Positions 23,965-33,493 of a DNA stretch of 39,492 nt are shown piece after piece. Numbering within the stretch: the first letter of the stretch is position 1; each line of letters opens with the position of its first letter. Location: NCBI RefSeq assembly GCF_000946815.1, contig NZ_CDRZ01000298.1:1-39492 (forward strand). The letters are read 5' to 3'. The notes below the pieces were generated by a model. The model did no database searches. It saw nothing but the letters and a program-made list of their open reading frames with translations, and was not told where the DNA came from. The stretch comes from Syntrophaceticus schinkii (GTDB lineage: Bacteria > Bacillota > DSM-12270 > Thermacetogeniales > Thermacetogeniaceae). Made by a program: the position numbers and the translations under genes.

Positions 23965-25482
23965 TTAATCCTCACCAGGCATATGGCCCACTGCGTTCTC
24001 AACAATATCTCTGATCTTGGCAGCTAGATCTTTTGGCAGTGGCTCTGGTTCGTGATAATTGATGATATCACGCACTTTTTCATTAGCCACCTGGGTTAAT
24101 GTTTTGCCGCCTGCCTTTTCCCAAATCTCCCGCGCAGCTCGACTGATCAACTTTGGTTGGAAGTTCCTACAGCACTCCTGCTCCTCACCCTCATCATCGA
24201 AATCATCGAAATCATCGAAATCATCCAATAATTCGTCAGCACAAGACTGATCACTGAATTTACCACCAGGTCCGACACTTTCGATAAGATCCAGAGCAAG
24301 GGTTTCCTCGTCAACACGAATACCATTGGTTAATCTCCTGGCCATACCCAGGACCTCGTCACAGATTACCACCAGATCCAGGTTGGATGTTGCTCCCTGT
24401 TCTGCATAACCGATATCATGGTTTAGATTAGCACCGGACATATTGGTCATCGCTATAGAGATAGCGGCCTCTATACCTGCCTGCTCATCGATGATACAGG
24501 AGTCTGTACAACCGGCAGTACCAAACATCGGAATGCTCAGATAATGTGCCACATCTGCCAGAGCAGCCAGCAGCAGTGACAGCTCAGGTGCTCCATAGGA
24601 GAAGATAGTGGTTGTCATATCCAAAATGGTGTAAACACCACCCATAATAAAGGGGGCACCTTCACGGGTACACTGGCTGAGCACCAAACCGCTCAAGCTT
24701 TCACATAATCCCTGTACCATAACCCCTGCCAGAGTTGCAGGAGCGGTTCCTCCAGCCATAATACAGGGGGTATAAATTGTGGGCAGATCCTTTTTTGCTC
24801 CCATCACCAGTTTTTGGGCGGCTTCACGGCAGTGTACACCCGGGGAAATCGGCTCTGCATAGAGGCAGATAAAGGGATTCTTGCGCAGCTCTTCTTCACC
24901 ACCGGCGACAATTTCCGCCATTTTGATGCAGTCTGCCTGACCCCACTGGTCAACGCAAACAGTAATAATTGGTTTATCTGTGTGTAGAATCTGCTGCTCA
25001 AACTCATGCCTGTCGGAAATTAACAGTGGTACATCCTGGACAATCCCCAACGACATGGCATAATCGATATTGGGCAGAGCATCAAGAAGCTTGGTTGCCC
25101 AACCAACTGACTGCCTGGTGGCACGATGTCTTTCCCCGGTAAATGGGTTTCTGGTAAATGGTGTACATGGCCCGGACCCAAAGTAGGAATTATGCCCTTC
25201 CACAAACAACTCTCTGGCACCGGTGCGGCTGTTGCAGAGCACAATATGCTTCTGGCAGGTTTTCAATGCCTGCTCAAATATATGTGCAGGCACCCTGACC
25301 CTTGTGCCTTCTACCCAGCAGCCTGCTTTTTTCATTATCTCCAGGGATTCCTCGTCATGGAAGTTGGTTCCTGTTCGCCACATGGCTTCTTCCGCAGCCA
25401 ATACTAATTCCTGGCACTGATCAGGTGTTAAAACATTCATCCTGGTACTTTGATTAGCCTTTATGTTGGATCTGATCGTCAA
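23965..25482 (-). CDS. MttB-family corrinoid methyltransferase 1 (non-pyrrolysine), with a DDF repeat insert
   Basis: This protein of about 505 residues belongs to the trimethylamine methyltransferase superfamily, COG5598 type, and would transfer a methyl group from a quaternary amine to the neighbouring corrinoid protein. Typical segments are CWVEGTRVRVPAHIFEQAL, GSGPCTPFTRNPFTGERHRATR and GTAGCTDSCIIDEQAGIEA. No amber codon interrupts it, so it is of the non-pyrrolysine class. Residues about 425-445 contain LLDDFDDFDDFDDEGEEQE, encoded by a nine-base tandem repeat, where the sister gene has EEHTLKYFHNEFWWP. The TTG at 25482 sits 8 bases after AAAGGAG; a GTG at 25491 overlaps that site. The gene lies between the corrinoid protein and HyuA-like genes. 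Confidence 0.88.
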   Translation of the reverse strand: MTIRSNIKANQSTRMNVLTPDQCQELVLAAEEAMWRTGTNFHDEESLEIMKKAGCWVEGTRVRVPAHIFEQALKTCQKHIVLCNSRTGARELFVEGHNSYFGSGPCTPFTRNPFTGERHRATRQSVGWATKLLDALPNIDYAMSLGIVQDVPLLISDRHEFEQQILHTDKPIITVCVDQWGQADCIKMAEIVAGGEEELRKNPFICLYAEPISPGVHCREAAQKLVMGAKKDLPTIYTPCIMAGGTAPATLAGVMVQGLCESLSGLVLSQCTREGAPFIMGGVYTILDMTTTIFSYGAPELSLLLAALADVAHYLSIPMFGTAGCTDSCIIDEQAGIEAAISIAMTNMSGANLNHDIGYAEQGATSNLDLVVICDEVLGMARRLTNGIRVDEETLALDLIESVGPGGKFSDQSCADELLDDFDDFDDFDDEGEEQECCRNFQPKLISRAAREIWEKAGGKTLTQVANEKVRDIINYHEPEPLPKDLAAKIRDIVENAVGHMPGED

Positions 25483-25510
25483 CTCCAACACTCCTTTCCC
25501 TGTAAGATGA

Positions 25511-26140
25511 TTAGCTTAACAATGCATTGCAGAGATCTACTGCTGAAGCTGCATCTGGAGCAAATCCATCTGCACCCACTTCATCGGCAAAATCCTGGGA
25601 AATAGGGGCGCCGCCAACAATGGCTTTGACATGGCCCAGCCCCTCTTCTTTCATCAGTTCAATGGTATCCTTCATATGCAGCATTGTGGTTGTCAGCAGT
25701 GCAGACATCCCCATAATATGAGGCTGATGTTCTTTGATAGCATTGACAAAGCTTTCAGGAGACTTATCTATTCCGATATCAATAACTGTATAGCCGCTGC
25801 TTTCCAGCATGATTCCCACCAGGTTTTTGCCGATATCGTGCAGGTCTCCCTTGACAGTGCCCAACAAAACCTTGCCTGCAGAAGGCATATCAGTCTCTGC
25901 AATCAAAGGCTTGACAATTTCAATGCCCTGGCTCATAGCCTTGGCTGCTACCATCACTTCCGGCACAAACATTTCACCGTTTTTGAAACGGACACCGACA
26001 ACATTCATCCCTGCAATTAAGCCCTTGTTGATGATATCCAGAGGAACGGCTCCCTCATCGATAAGAGCCTGTGTCATTTTCTTCGTTTTTGCCACATTCC
26101 CTCTGATAACACATTTGGAAAGATTTTCTATAGTTGCCAT
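25511..26140 (-). CDS. Corrinoid (B12-binding) methyltransferase subunit 1
   Basis: This 209-residue protein has an N-terminal helical cap (residues 1-90, with GLIAGMNVVGVRFKNGEMFVPEVM) and a C-terminal cobalamin-binding Rossmann domain. The signature is GTVKGDLHDIGKNLVGIML, with the cobalt-ligating His in D-x-H-x-x-G. SALLTTTM and GGAPISQDFADEVGADGFAPDA follow. It shuttles methyl groups between the MttB-type enzymes on either side and the MtgA-type protein. ATG at 26140 has AGGGAGGG upstream. It is flanked by mttB-type genes 31 bases before and about 28 after it. Confidence 0.93.
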   Translation of the reverse strand: MATIENLSKCVIRGNVAKTKKMTQALIDEGAVPLDIINKGLIAGMNVVGVRFKNGEMFVPEVMVAAKAMSQGIEIVKPLIAETDMPSAGKVLLGTVKGDLHDIGKNLVGIMLESSGYTVIDIGIDKSPESFVNAIKEHQPHIMGMSALLTTTMLHMKDTIELMKEEGLGHVKAIVGGAPISQDFADEVGADGFAPDAASAVDLCNALLS

Positions 26141-26171
26141 GTGATAAACCCTCCCTTTTTAAGTGGTTAAA

Positions 26172-27641
26172 TTATAAACCTGCTTCAGCTTTTTCTATGA
26201 TCCCTTTTAATTTTGCCGCTACATCTTCTGAGAGTTTTTCCGGCTGGTGTGTCTGAAGAATGCTCATGGTTTGTTCAGTTGCCCGCACACCCAAAGATTT
26301 AGAACCAGCCTCAGTCCAGTCTTTAAGGCGACCCCTACTCATTAAAGTTGGCCACCAGAATTCATTATGGAAATATTTCAATGTGTGTTCTTCACCCAGA
26401 TAGGCCCCACCAGGCTGTACAGCATCAATCACACCTCTGGCAAGTCTTTCTTCATTGACCTCAATACCCTGGATGATTTTCCTGGTCATTCCCACAATTT
26501 CGTCACCTATCAACAGCATTACCAGCGAGCCTGTTAACCCATACTCTAATTGTCCACAGCCATGAATCATATTGGTGCCTGCCAGGCCCATATGCAGCAT
26601 AGAAAAGGCCTCTTCCAAACCCATTTGGGCATCACTGATCTTGCTGTCACTGGCACCGGCAAAACCGAAACTGGGAATCCTCAAAAAGCGAAGGAGATTG
26701 CTCATCCCTGTTCCCACCAAACTCACTTCCGGGGCACCCCAGGGAAGGATACCATTTTCTTGATCATTTATTGTAAAAATGCCTCCAGCGATAATTGGTG
26801 TCCCCTGACGAACCAGCTGGCTTAGCAGTACTCCTACTAAAACATCAGCCAGTGCTACCACAAGTGCTCCTGCAGGGGCAGCCGGTGCACTATCCCCTAA
26901 AATCAGTTTTGTATTGTATATAAAAGGTACCCCATTCTTTGCTGCAAAAATGACCTTGGCCAGGGCATCATCAGAATGAACCAGTGTTCCGTCAGCATCA
27001 ATCAGGAATACGAAGAATGGGTTTTTCTGCAGCTCCCTTAAGTCTCCGGCAACAGCAGCACCCATCTCCAAAATGGCCTGGGCTTGTTCGACACCATGAA
27101 TATATTGAATAATCGGTTTTGTAGTATTGGTCAGCAGTGCTTCAAAAACATGCAGGTCCGCTGATGCCTCATTAACATCACTTGGACACCCATTGCTGAG
27201 AGCAAAATCGATGTTTTGCAATGCATCACAAATAATACCGACAGCTGCAACATCATCTTTGACAGGTTTTCTTCTTTCACCTGTTTGGGGATCAAGAACA
27301 AAAGAGTTGCCCTGCCCCGGCCCATAATAAGAGCAGGTGGTTTCCACCCTCAATGCCCGGTTACCATTGCGGTCGCATAATGTAACTCTGGAAGGAGCGG
27401 TTTTTGCAGCCCATTCTGTCAATGCAGATGGGATTCTAACCCTTGTTCCATCCAGCCAGCAGCCAGCCTTTACCATTATCTCCTGGGCGTCTTTGTTGAG
27501 AATCTCCGCTCCTGTACGTTCCAATAACTCCAGTGCAGTCATAAAGATTTCTTCACACTGATCATCACTGAGCATTTTCCAGTGTATGGTTTGATTTACT
27601 TCGAAGCTTGCCCGGGTGAAATTACTTCTTGTTGTGTTCAC
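26172..27641 (-). CDS. MttB-family corrinoid methyltransferase 2 (non-pyrrolysine)
   Basis: A 489-residue member of the same family as methyltransferase 1, complete and without an internal amber codon. Recognisable segments are CWLDGTRVRIPSALTEWAA, YYGPGQGNSFVLDPQTGERR, FGFAGASDSKISDAQMGLEEA, and the C-terminal GEEHTLKYFHNEFWWPTLMSR that fits other full-length MttB homologues. Known relatives demethylate glycine betaine, proline betaine, carnitine or butyrobetaine; the substrate here is not readable. Start is GTG at 27641 with AAAGGAGAG about 10 bases upstream. It is the first gene behind the sigma-54 promoter at 27879-27895. Confidence 0.9.
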   Translation of the reverse strand: MNTTRSNFTRASFEVNQTIHWKMLSDDQCEEIFMTALELLERTGAEILNKDAQEIMVKAGCWLDGTRVRIPSALTEWAAKTAPSRVTLCDRNGNRALRVETTCSYYGPGQGNSFVLDPQTGERRKPVKDDVAAVGIICDALQNIDFALSNGCPSDVNEASADLHVFEALLTNTTKPIIQYIHGVEQAQAILEMGAAVAGDLRELQKNPFFVFLIDADGTLVHSDDALAKVIFAAKNGVPFIYNTKLILGDSAPAAPAGALVVALADVLVGVLLSQLVRQGTPIIAGGIFTINDQENGILPWGAPEVSLVGTGMSNLLRFLRIPSFGFAGASDSKISDAQMGLEEAFSMLHMGLAGTNMIHGCGQLEYGLTGSLVMLLIGDEIVGMTRKIIQGIEVNEERLARGVIDAVQPGGAYLGEEHTLKYFHNEFWWPTLMSRGRLKDWTEAGSKSLGVRATEQTMSILQTHQPEKLSEDVAAKLKGIIEKAEAGL

Positions 27642-27676
27642 AATTCTACTCTCCTTTCGACCCTGAAAAGTTTAAC

Positions 27677-27772
27677 TTAAGAGCACATTGCAGAGGTCTC
27701 TGCTGAAACTGCATCTGGTGCGAAAATATCAGCACCACTACACCAGAAGAGTCTGTGAAAAGATGCCGCCAT
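27677..27772 (-). pseudogene. Remnant of the 3' end of a second corrinoid protein gene
   Basis: On the minus strand this stretch resembles the last about 32 codons of the intact corrinoid gene (25511-25610). In one frame GADIFAPDAVSA is followed by a stop at 27677-27679, against GADGFAPDAASA in the intact copy. Upstream the similarity continues as nucleotides but with shifted frame. It lies in the leader between the sigma-54 promoter and mttB-type gene 2, and shows that a corrinoid-methyltransferase unit was duplicated here and one copy mostly deleted. Confidence 0.7.
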
Positions 27773-27878
27773 CAACACAGCATATTCTTTCCCCCTCCCA
27801 AATCATTTAGGTAGGCTTCCCCCTTAGCAGGGATAAATTAATAAATCCAAAGTAACAGAACATCCGACAATCATATAA

Positions 27879-27895
27879 AGCAATTATTGTGCCAA
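27879..27895 (-). promoter_or_regulatory. Sigma-54 promoter of the methyltransferase operon
   Basis: Minus-strand TTGGCACAATAATTGCT matches TGGCAC-N5-TTGC with exact GG-N10-GC spacing. Transcription would start near 27867, through the corrinoid remnant, into mttB-type gene 2 at 27641. Confidence 0.85.
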
Positions 27896-27965
27896 CAGGC
27901 ACTGATCAGAACACATCATAAAATCCTTTTAGTTTACTATTCAATCCTCAACAGCAGATTGATCA

Positions 27966-28020
27966 GTGCAAAACAAGATGGCAGTTTGCTGCAATCCCAG
28001 ATTGCAGACTGATTTTGCAC
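27966..28020. promoter_or_regulatory. Putative shared enhancer: nested TGCAA inverted repeats
   Basis: CTGCAATC-CCA-GATTGCAG (27989-28007) is a perfect 8+8 inverted repeat. It is nested inside GTGCAAAA (27966-27973) and TTTTGCAC (28013-28020), also perfectly complementary. The centre lies about 105 bases from the minus-strand promoter and about 95 from the plus-strand one, which suits a bidirectional enhancer for one AAA+ activator, probably the one encoded at 29039-30921 (inference). Confidence 0.65.
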
Positions 28021-28086
28021 ACAATAAAAAGGAAATGAGGGTATCAACCCTCAATCAAATCATATTTTTTTATTTTTTTATGACCA

Positions 28087-28102
28087 TGGCACTCTTTTTG
28101 CA
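28087..28102 (+). promoter_or_regulatory. Sigma-54 promoter of the EamA transporter gene
   Basis: Plus-strand TGGCACTCTTTTTGCA matches TGGCAC-N5-TTGCA exactly, with correct GG-N10-GC spacing. It lies 39 bases before the transporter start, so the leader would be about 25 bases. Confidence 0.85.
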
Positions 28103-28140
28103 TTTAATTATTTTGTAGCTTCTCTAGGAGGGAACAACAG

Positions 28141-29047
28141 TTGTCCAATAAATTTATTGGATATCTCTATATTGCAATAGCAGCAACTCTTTGGGGATCA
28201 TTTAGTGTAGTCTCCAAAGTATTTTTTAATAACGCATATTTTAACCCTATACAAATCACCCAAATTAGAGCACTGACATCCGGTGTTATCCTGTTTATAA
28301 TTTTGTTTGCAGTCAATAGGGAAGCACTAAAAATAGATATAAAATCCCTGGGCGTGTTTTTTTTTATTGGGTGTTGTCATCATACATGTACAGCTATCCC
28401 TCTTCTTTACCATAAAGCTAACAGATGTTTCTATAGCGAGTTTCCTTCAATATTTAGCGCCTGCTCTGATTTTTGCTTATTCTGTTGTCTTTCATCAAGA
28501 ACCTGTTCACTCCAAGGACATACTTATTCTGGGTCTGGCCATAGCAGGCATCATATTTCTAATCGCATCCAGCTGCCAAAACAACCTTAATATGTTTGGG
28601 ATCATCTCGGGATTATGGACAGCTGTTGCCCTGTCTATTTATACAATTTACAGCAAATTTGTAGCACAGAAGCACAATCCCTGGGCAGCTTTGACCTATG
28701 GGATGCTTTCCGTTTCTCTGCTGTTATTGGTGGCATTTCCACCATCTATCAAGGTTTTCGACGGTTTCCCCTATAATACTACCCTGTTTCTTCTGTATAT
28801 CAGTCTTTTTACCATGATCATCCCCTATGGCTTATTTTTACTGGGGATGCGTTTCATAAAACCGCATCAAGCAAGCATTACTGCCACACTGGAACCTGTT
28901 GTGGCCTTAGTTTTGTCAGGCTTATTATCACTGGAACTCCTTACCCCGATCAAACTAATGGGGTGCCTGTTCATCATCAGTTCTGTTATTCTACTGGCTT
29001 ATCAAAATATCACTAACAAAGAGCAAAATGAGAATAATTCAGGTTAA
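28141..29047 (+). CDS. EamA/DMT-family transporter, frame broken by one base at 28357-28365
   Basis: Two overlapping frames together make one protein of about 301 residues with ten membrane segments and two EamA repeats. The first half starts MSNKFIGYLYIAIAATLWGSF; the second half has FLQYLAPALIFAYSVVFHQEP, and the second repeat ends EPVVALVLSGLLSLELLTPI. They join if one T is removed from a nine-T run, giving SLGVFFLLGVVIIHVQL. Start is TTG at 28141 with AGGAGGG upstream. It would move a small metabolite across the membrane; substrate and direction are unknown, but shared sigma-54 control with the methyltransferase operon suggests an amine or its product. Its last codons overlap the end of the converging regulator gene by 9 bases. 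Confidence 0.82.
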
Positions 29048-30921
29048 AGTCAAAGTGGCTCTGTTGATATTATATTTTTTCAATCTGTACTGCAGACTCT
29101 GTCTGCTGATACCGAGAATCCTGGCGGTTCTGGATACATTCCACTCTGTTTCACCTAAAATTTTAATTTATTAAACTTTTTTCCGTGGAATTCCATTTTG
29201 TTGTTTAAAATTATAATTTGATTTTTTATGGTTGTTTTGGTAATCCAGTTTGCGAAAATCATCATCAAAGACAACTATATTATTTACATGATCATTATTT
29301 ATGCAGCTATCCTGCTGCCGTTCATATCCTTCAATAATATAATGCGGCAGATGATCTAATGTAATATAGCTGCCATCCTCTACAACCACCATGGCACACT
29401 CAAGAACATGTTCCAATTCTCTAACATTGCCCGGCCAATGGTAATTGAGGAAGCATTTCATGACCTCAGAAGAAATGTGTTTTACTGATTTATTGAATTT
29501 CTGGTTATGCTTCCCTATAAAAAATGAAGTCAGCATAGGGATATCATCCTGTCTTTCTTCTAAAGGGGGGATTCTGATAGATACAACTGCCAGCCGGTAA
29601 AACAGATCCTGTCTTAATGCCTTATTCTTAACTGCTTCATTGGGGTCTGTGTTAAGGCTGGAAAGAATACGCACATCAACAGATATATCTTGAATGCCTC
29701 CCACACGGCGTATACTCTTATCCTGGAGAACCCTCAACAATTTGGCCTGAAGCCCAAGAGGCATGGAGTTTAATTCATCAAGAAAAAGTGTGCCTCCATT
29801 GGCCTGTTCAAATAACCCGGGGCGGTCGATGGCACCGGTAAATGCCCCTTTTACTGTGCCAAACAAGATGCTTTCCAAAAGAGATTCGGGCAGAGCTGCG
29901 CAATTAATCCCAATAAAGTGGCCGTTTTTCCGATTACTTTGGCTGTGAACGCTCTGGGCAAAAAGCTCTTTTCCTGTTCCTGTTAATCCATAAATAAGAA
30001 CACTGGAATCTGTTTCTGCAGATATCTGTGCCCAGCGGATTGCTTCCTTGAATGCGGCATTATTGCCGATTAAATCTTTAAATGTATAGTAAGTATTATT
30101 ACTTTTTGCTTTTACTGCAGGAGCCTTCACTGTCTGGCCATTTGGCGGGCTGTTATAAAACTGCAGAACCTTTTCTGCAAGGTCCTTAGCCTTTGTTGTA
30201 TCCCTGCAGATAGCCACAGCCCCGATTATTTTGTCATTGACCTTTAAGGGATAGCCATAGGTAACAATATTGACCGCCTGACCTACCATATTGATATAAT
30301 ATTGATGGCGATCAGGAACATCCCCTTTTGTGTTGAGGGCCTGCATGAGCACACTGCTTTCATTATCTAAATTAAAAACCTCAAGGGGGTTCTTATGATA
30401 AACATCATCTTTTGTTACATTATCTATTTTTTCCTGAGCTTTATTAATATAAACAATGTTTCCTTCTTTGTCTGAGATAATAACACCATCAAACAATGAC
30501 TCCAGAGCCTGCTCATATCTCTGCTTCATATCAGTAATCTGCTTAATTTTTTTTCTTTAATTTTTTTTGATTCTGTGATATCAGTTAAGAGGATAGATGT
30601 ATGTGTTTGGCTGTTGATCCGGTGTTTTCTAGTCTTTACTTTCAATGTAACAAAACGATTGTTGTTATCTATTACTTCGATACATCGCTCATTATTTAAG
30701 TCCAGCCATGGAAATACATCTTCTAAGGGGAGGCCATTAATATCACTGCTGCCATCCGCGGCTGACCTGCCGCGGCCGTTTTTTCTTCAACCCTCTGAGG
30801 AAGCCAGCGATAAAGCAAACTGATTGCTGTATAAAACCCTGTTTTCTTCATCAACAACTATTAATGCGCGATCCTCACAGTCATCAAAAATTTCCCCGGC
30901 TACTTGAGTTATCAAGTTCAT
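29039..30921 (-). pseudogene. Sigma-54-dependent activator 2 (PAS-PAS-AAA+-Fis HTH), broken in several places
   Basis: ATG at 30921 with AAAAGGAGGG upstream opens MNLITQVAGEIFDDCEDRAL and a first PAS-like region. That frame meets a TGA at 30787-30789, resumes, shifts at an eight-T run (30547-30554), and continues as a 452-codon frame. The latter has a second PAS (LFDGVIISDKEGNIVYINKA), Walker A GLTGTGKE, GAFTGA and Walker B GGTLFLDELN. Two adjacent TAA codons (29168-29173) then precede an in-frame Fis-type helix-turn-helix (WNVSRTARILGISRQSLQYR) ending at 29039. Several breaks can be repaired by single-base changes in short runs, so this may be an intact gene poorly sequenced, or a decaying one. 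It is placed to control the divergent sigma-54 promoters upstream of EamA. Confidence 0.75.
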
Positions 30922-31226
30922 ATGCCCTCCTTTTAACTGTGATAACAACCGAGCATTTATATGGTGTTTATGAAAAGATTGGTAAGGACTGATCTGCATG
31001 GTATTAGAGTTGTGAAGCATGTTCTGAGGTATACTGGTAGTGGTATGCAGCATATATAAAGACATATAATGCTCTCTAATCATAGTTATTATTCGACAAT
31101 ATTTTTTAATTTCCTTTTTATTACGACAAAAAGGGGCGTTACCACATAAAGCCAAATAATGCCCCTTTTTCATTACATAGTTTGTTAATAGGCCATTTCT
31201 TGAACTGTCAACTGACAGGTATTTTG
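30922..31226. other. Spacer between activator 2 and corrinoid protein 2
   Basis: This 305-base non-coding region contains the terminator at 31128-31170. On the minus strand it also holds the promoter zone of activator 2. No other feature is evident. Confidence 0.4.
31128..31170 (-). terminator. Rho-independent terminator of the mttB-3/corrinoid-2 operon
   Basis: AAAAAGGGGC (31128-31137) pairs perfectly with GCCCCTTTTT (31161-31170) around 23 bases; on the minus strand the stem ends in a T-run. It lies 57 bases beyond the corrinoid protein stop codon and closes that transcript before activator 2. Confidence 0.82.
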
Positions 31227-31871
31227 TTAAGCAGTCAGTTGATCACACAGCGCAATTGCTCCACCCGCTGTTTCCGACCACCCATCAGCTCCTATTTCGT
31301 TCGCCCAATCATTAGTTGTGGGGCCGCCACCGATAATCACTTTATATTTACCTCTGAGTCCTTGCTCTTTCAGGTGATCCACAAGTCTCTTTTGCTCAGG
31401 CATTGTTGTTGTCAGCAGTGCGCTCAAAGCGATAATATCCGCCTCAACCTCTTCTGCTTTTTCTGTAAATGCAGCAATATCCTGGTTGATTCCTAGATCA
31501 TAAACATCATAACCCGCAGCGGTCATCATCGCTGATACTATATTTTTTCCAATATCGTGGATATCTCCTTTGACCGTACCGATGACGATCTTGCCCTTAA
31601 CATCCCTTTTGATGCCTTCTGCCTCAGCTTTGGCGAGTTCGGGGCCAAGTATATCCAGGGCAAGCTTGAGGGTGTCTGCACCCATCATGACATCCGGTAA
31701 AAACATTTCTCCTTCAGTCCACAGTTTGCCCAGTTCTTCAATGCCTTTAATTAATCCATTTTGAACAGCCTCAACAGGATTGAATTTTTCCTCTAAAACT
31801 CTGTTGCACAAAACCTCAACCTCATCCATGTCGCCATTTACTACAGCTTCTTTTAATTCAGCTAATAACAC
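31227..31871 (-). CDS. Corrinoid (B12-binding) methyltransferase subunit 2
   Basis: This 214-residue protein has the same two-domain layout as corrinoid protein 1: a helical cap with LIKGIEELGKLWTEGEMFLPDVM, then GTVKGDIHDIGKNIVSAMM with the cobalt-ligating His, SALLTTTMPEQK and GGGPTTNDWANEIGADGW. Overall similarity to protein 1 is only moderate, so it probably serves a different methyltransferase. Start is GTG at 31871 with GGGGGAT upstream. It lies 15 bases after mttB-type gene 3 and is followed by a terminator, forming a two-gene unit. Confidence 0.92.
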   Translation of the reverse strand: MLLAELKEAVVNGDMDEVEVLCNRVLEEKFNPVEAVQNGLIKGIEELGKLWTEGEMFLPDVMMGADTLKLALDILGPELAKAEAEGIKRDVKGKIVIGTVKGDIHDIGKNIVSAMMTAAGYDVYDLGINQDIAAFTEKAEEVEADIIALSALLTTTMPEQKRLVDHLKEQGLRGKYKVIIGGGPTTNDWANEIGADGWSETAGGAIALCDQLTA

Positions 31872-31886
31872 AGGTATCCCCCTTCC

Positions 31887-33318
31887 TTATTTCAGAAGTT
31901 CTTCTTTTCTGGAATTAATATAGGACTGTAGTTCTTTCTGCAGACCTTCATCCAGTCCGGGATCTTCATAATCGGCTACCATCTTCTGGCATAACTGATG
32001 TGCTCTGTCTTCAGTGTTCAAACTCTCAATTGCCCATCCTTCATATGACTGTCTATCACTCAGCATGGGTTTCCTAAATTCGGTTTTATGGTGTATCCGG
32101 GTGTGTTTCTGATTGAGGAAGTGATTGCCGGGGCCAACCTTACTGACAACATCAAAAGCAAGGGATTGTTCATCGATCTCTATGCCTCTTCTAAATCTGC
32201 GCAGGATTCCGGCGATTTCCGCATCCATCACAAATTTCTCAAAGGACATGCATAACCAGTACTGAAGAATTCCGGCGGTATGGAGAATAATATTGGTGCC
32301 GGCTGAAACAGGAGCCATTAACATTATTGCAGATTCATAACCTGCCTGACCATCCACGGTCTTTGAGTCTGTAACGCCTCCACCGCTGCGGCAGGGGACT
32401 CCATAGAATTTTGCCATCTGTGCTGCAGATGCAGCCATCAGTCCCGCTTCTCCATTAGCAATGGATACCGATCCGGAGTGCATATCAGTGACCGATGAAG
32501 CAGAGCCATAGATAACCGGGGTGCCCGGACTCACTGTCTGCGCAAGAGTTATACCAGCAAGAACCTCGGCGTTCTGCACTGCCATGCAACCGGCAAGTGT
32601 TGCGGGGCCCGTTGAGCCAGCCATCACCAAAGAGGCAATGATCACCGGCTGGTTCATTATTGCGTACTCCAAAAGAGCACCGGTCTGCCGCTCATCCAAC
32701 TTCAAGGGGCTGATGGTGTTGATCAAGGTAATTACTGCCGGTTTTTCTTTCAATACATCCCTGCCTCCGAAAACAGCAGCAAGCAGTTCTATGGTATCCT
32801 TTGCGCCATCAGTTCCGTAACTTGAACCCATCGGGCATTTGGTGCTGTAGCGGAGATGGGCATACAATACATCTAAATACCTTACTCTATCATCAAGATC
32901 ATTAGGTTCCACCAGCATACCACCGCTGATGTTAATATCTTTGGCAACATGGGCAAGCTTTAAAAACTTCATATAATCGTCCCAGTTTGTTGCTCTTCTT
33001 TTGCCATTTTCTATGATGAAGGGAGCACCATAACCAGGAGCATAAACCAGATTACTGCCACCTATCTGAACGTTGAACTCCGGGTCACGCGCATATACAG
33101 TAAATTCCTCTGGGGCTTCAGAGACCTTTTTTTTCTACAAAATCGGGGTCAAAAAAAACACGATTCCCTTCTACCTTCTGCCCTGCATTCCTTAAAATAT
33201 CTATCGCTGGTTGATACTCGATCTCAATACCAACTTCCTGCAAAAGTCTTAAAGAGGAATTGTGGACATCCATGATATGATCCTCGGTTAAGACACGTAA
33301 CGAAACCTGAGATGCCAT
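31887..33318 (-). CDS. MttB-family corrinoid methyltransferase 3, frame broken by one base at 33127-33134
   Basis: The N-terminal 66 codons (ATG at 33318, GGAGTAAAGG upstream; MASQVSLRVLTEDHIMDVHN) and a frame from about 33130 to 31887 together make one MttB-like protein of about 476 residues. Without one A of the eight-A run on the coding strand, the join reads FVEKKVSEAPEEFTVYARDP, and IGGSNLVYAPGYGAPFII follows as in the family. The C-terminal part has GASSVTDMHSGSVSIANGEA-type sequence and SGGGVTDSKTVDGQAGYES. No amber codon is present, so it is non-pyrrolysine. It is paired with corrinoid protein 2 and lies behind a sigma-54 promoter. Confidence 0.85.
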
Positions 33319-33493
33319 CCTTTACTCCTCCAATCTTATGCTTTTTACACAAACAGTTGCAGCCAAGCACCCTTTAATCTATTATCTGTTTTTTTTGTCC
33401 CAGCAAACAGCCTCCCTTCTAATCCAACTAATCCAACCCGCCGGACTGCTGCATCAGCTTTTTTGGCAGTTAGTCAGAATGGAATAGATGACC

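Larger units (their letters stand above)
27773..28140. other. Divergent control region between mttB-type gene 2 and the EamA gene
   Basis: The stretch has no gene. It holds a minus-strand sigma-54 promoter (27879-27895), a central set of inverted repeats (27966-28020) and a plus-strand sigma-54 promoter (28087-28102), each listed separately. Confidence 0.7.

Noticed and set aside
30787-30789. TGA in regulator 2 as a third selenocysteine codon
   Set aside because: The context has no redox motif, the family has no Sec, and several other frame breaks occur in the same gene.
23965-33318. Pyrrolysine (TAG) in the MttB-type genes
   Set aside because: None of the three has an in-frame amber codon. 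They belong to the non-pyrrolysine class.
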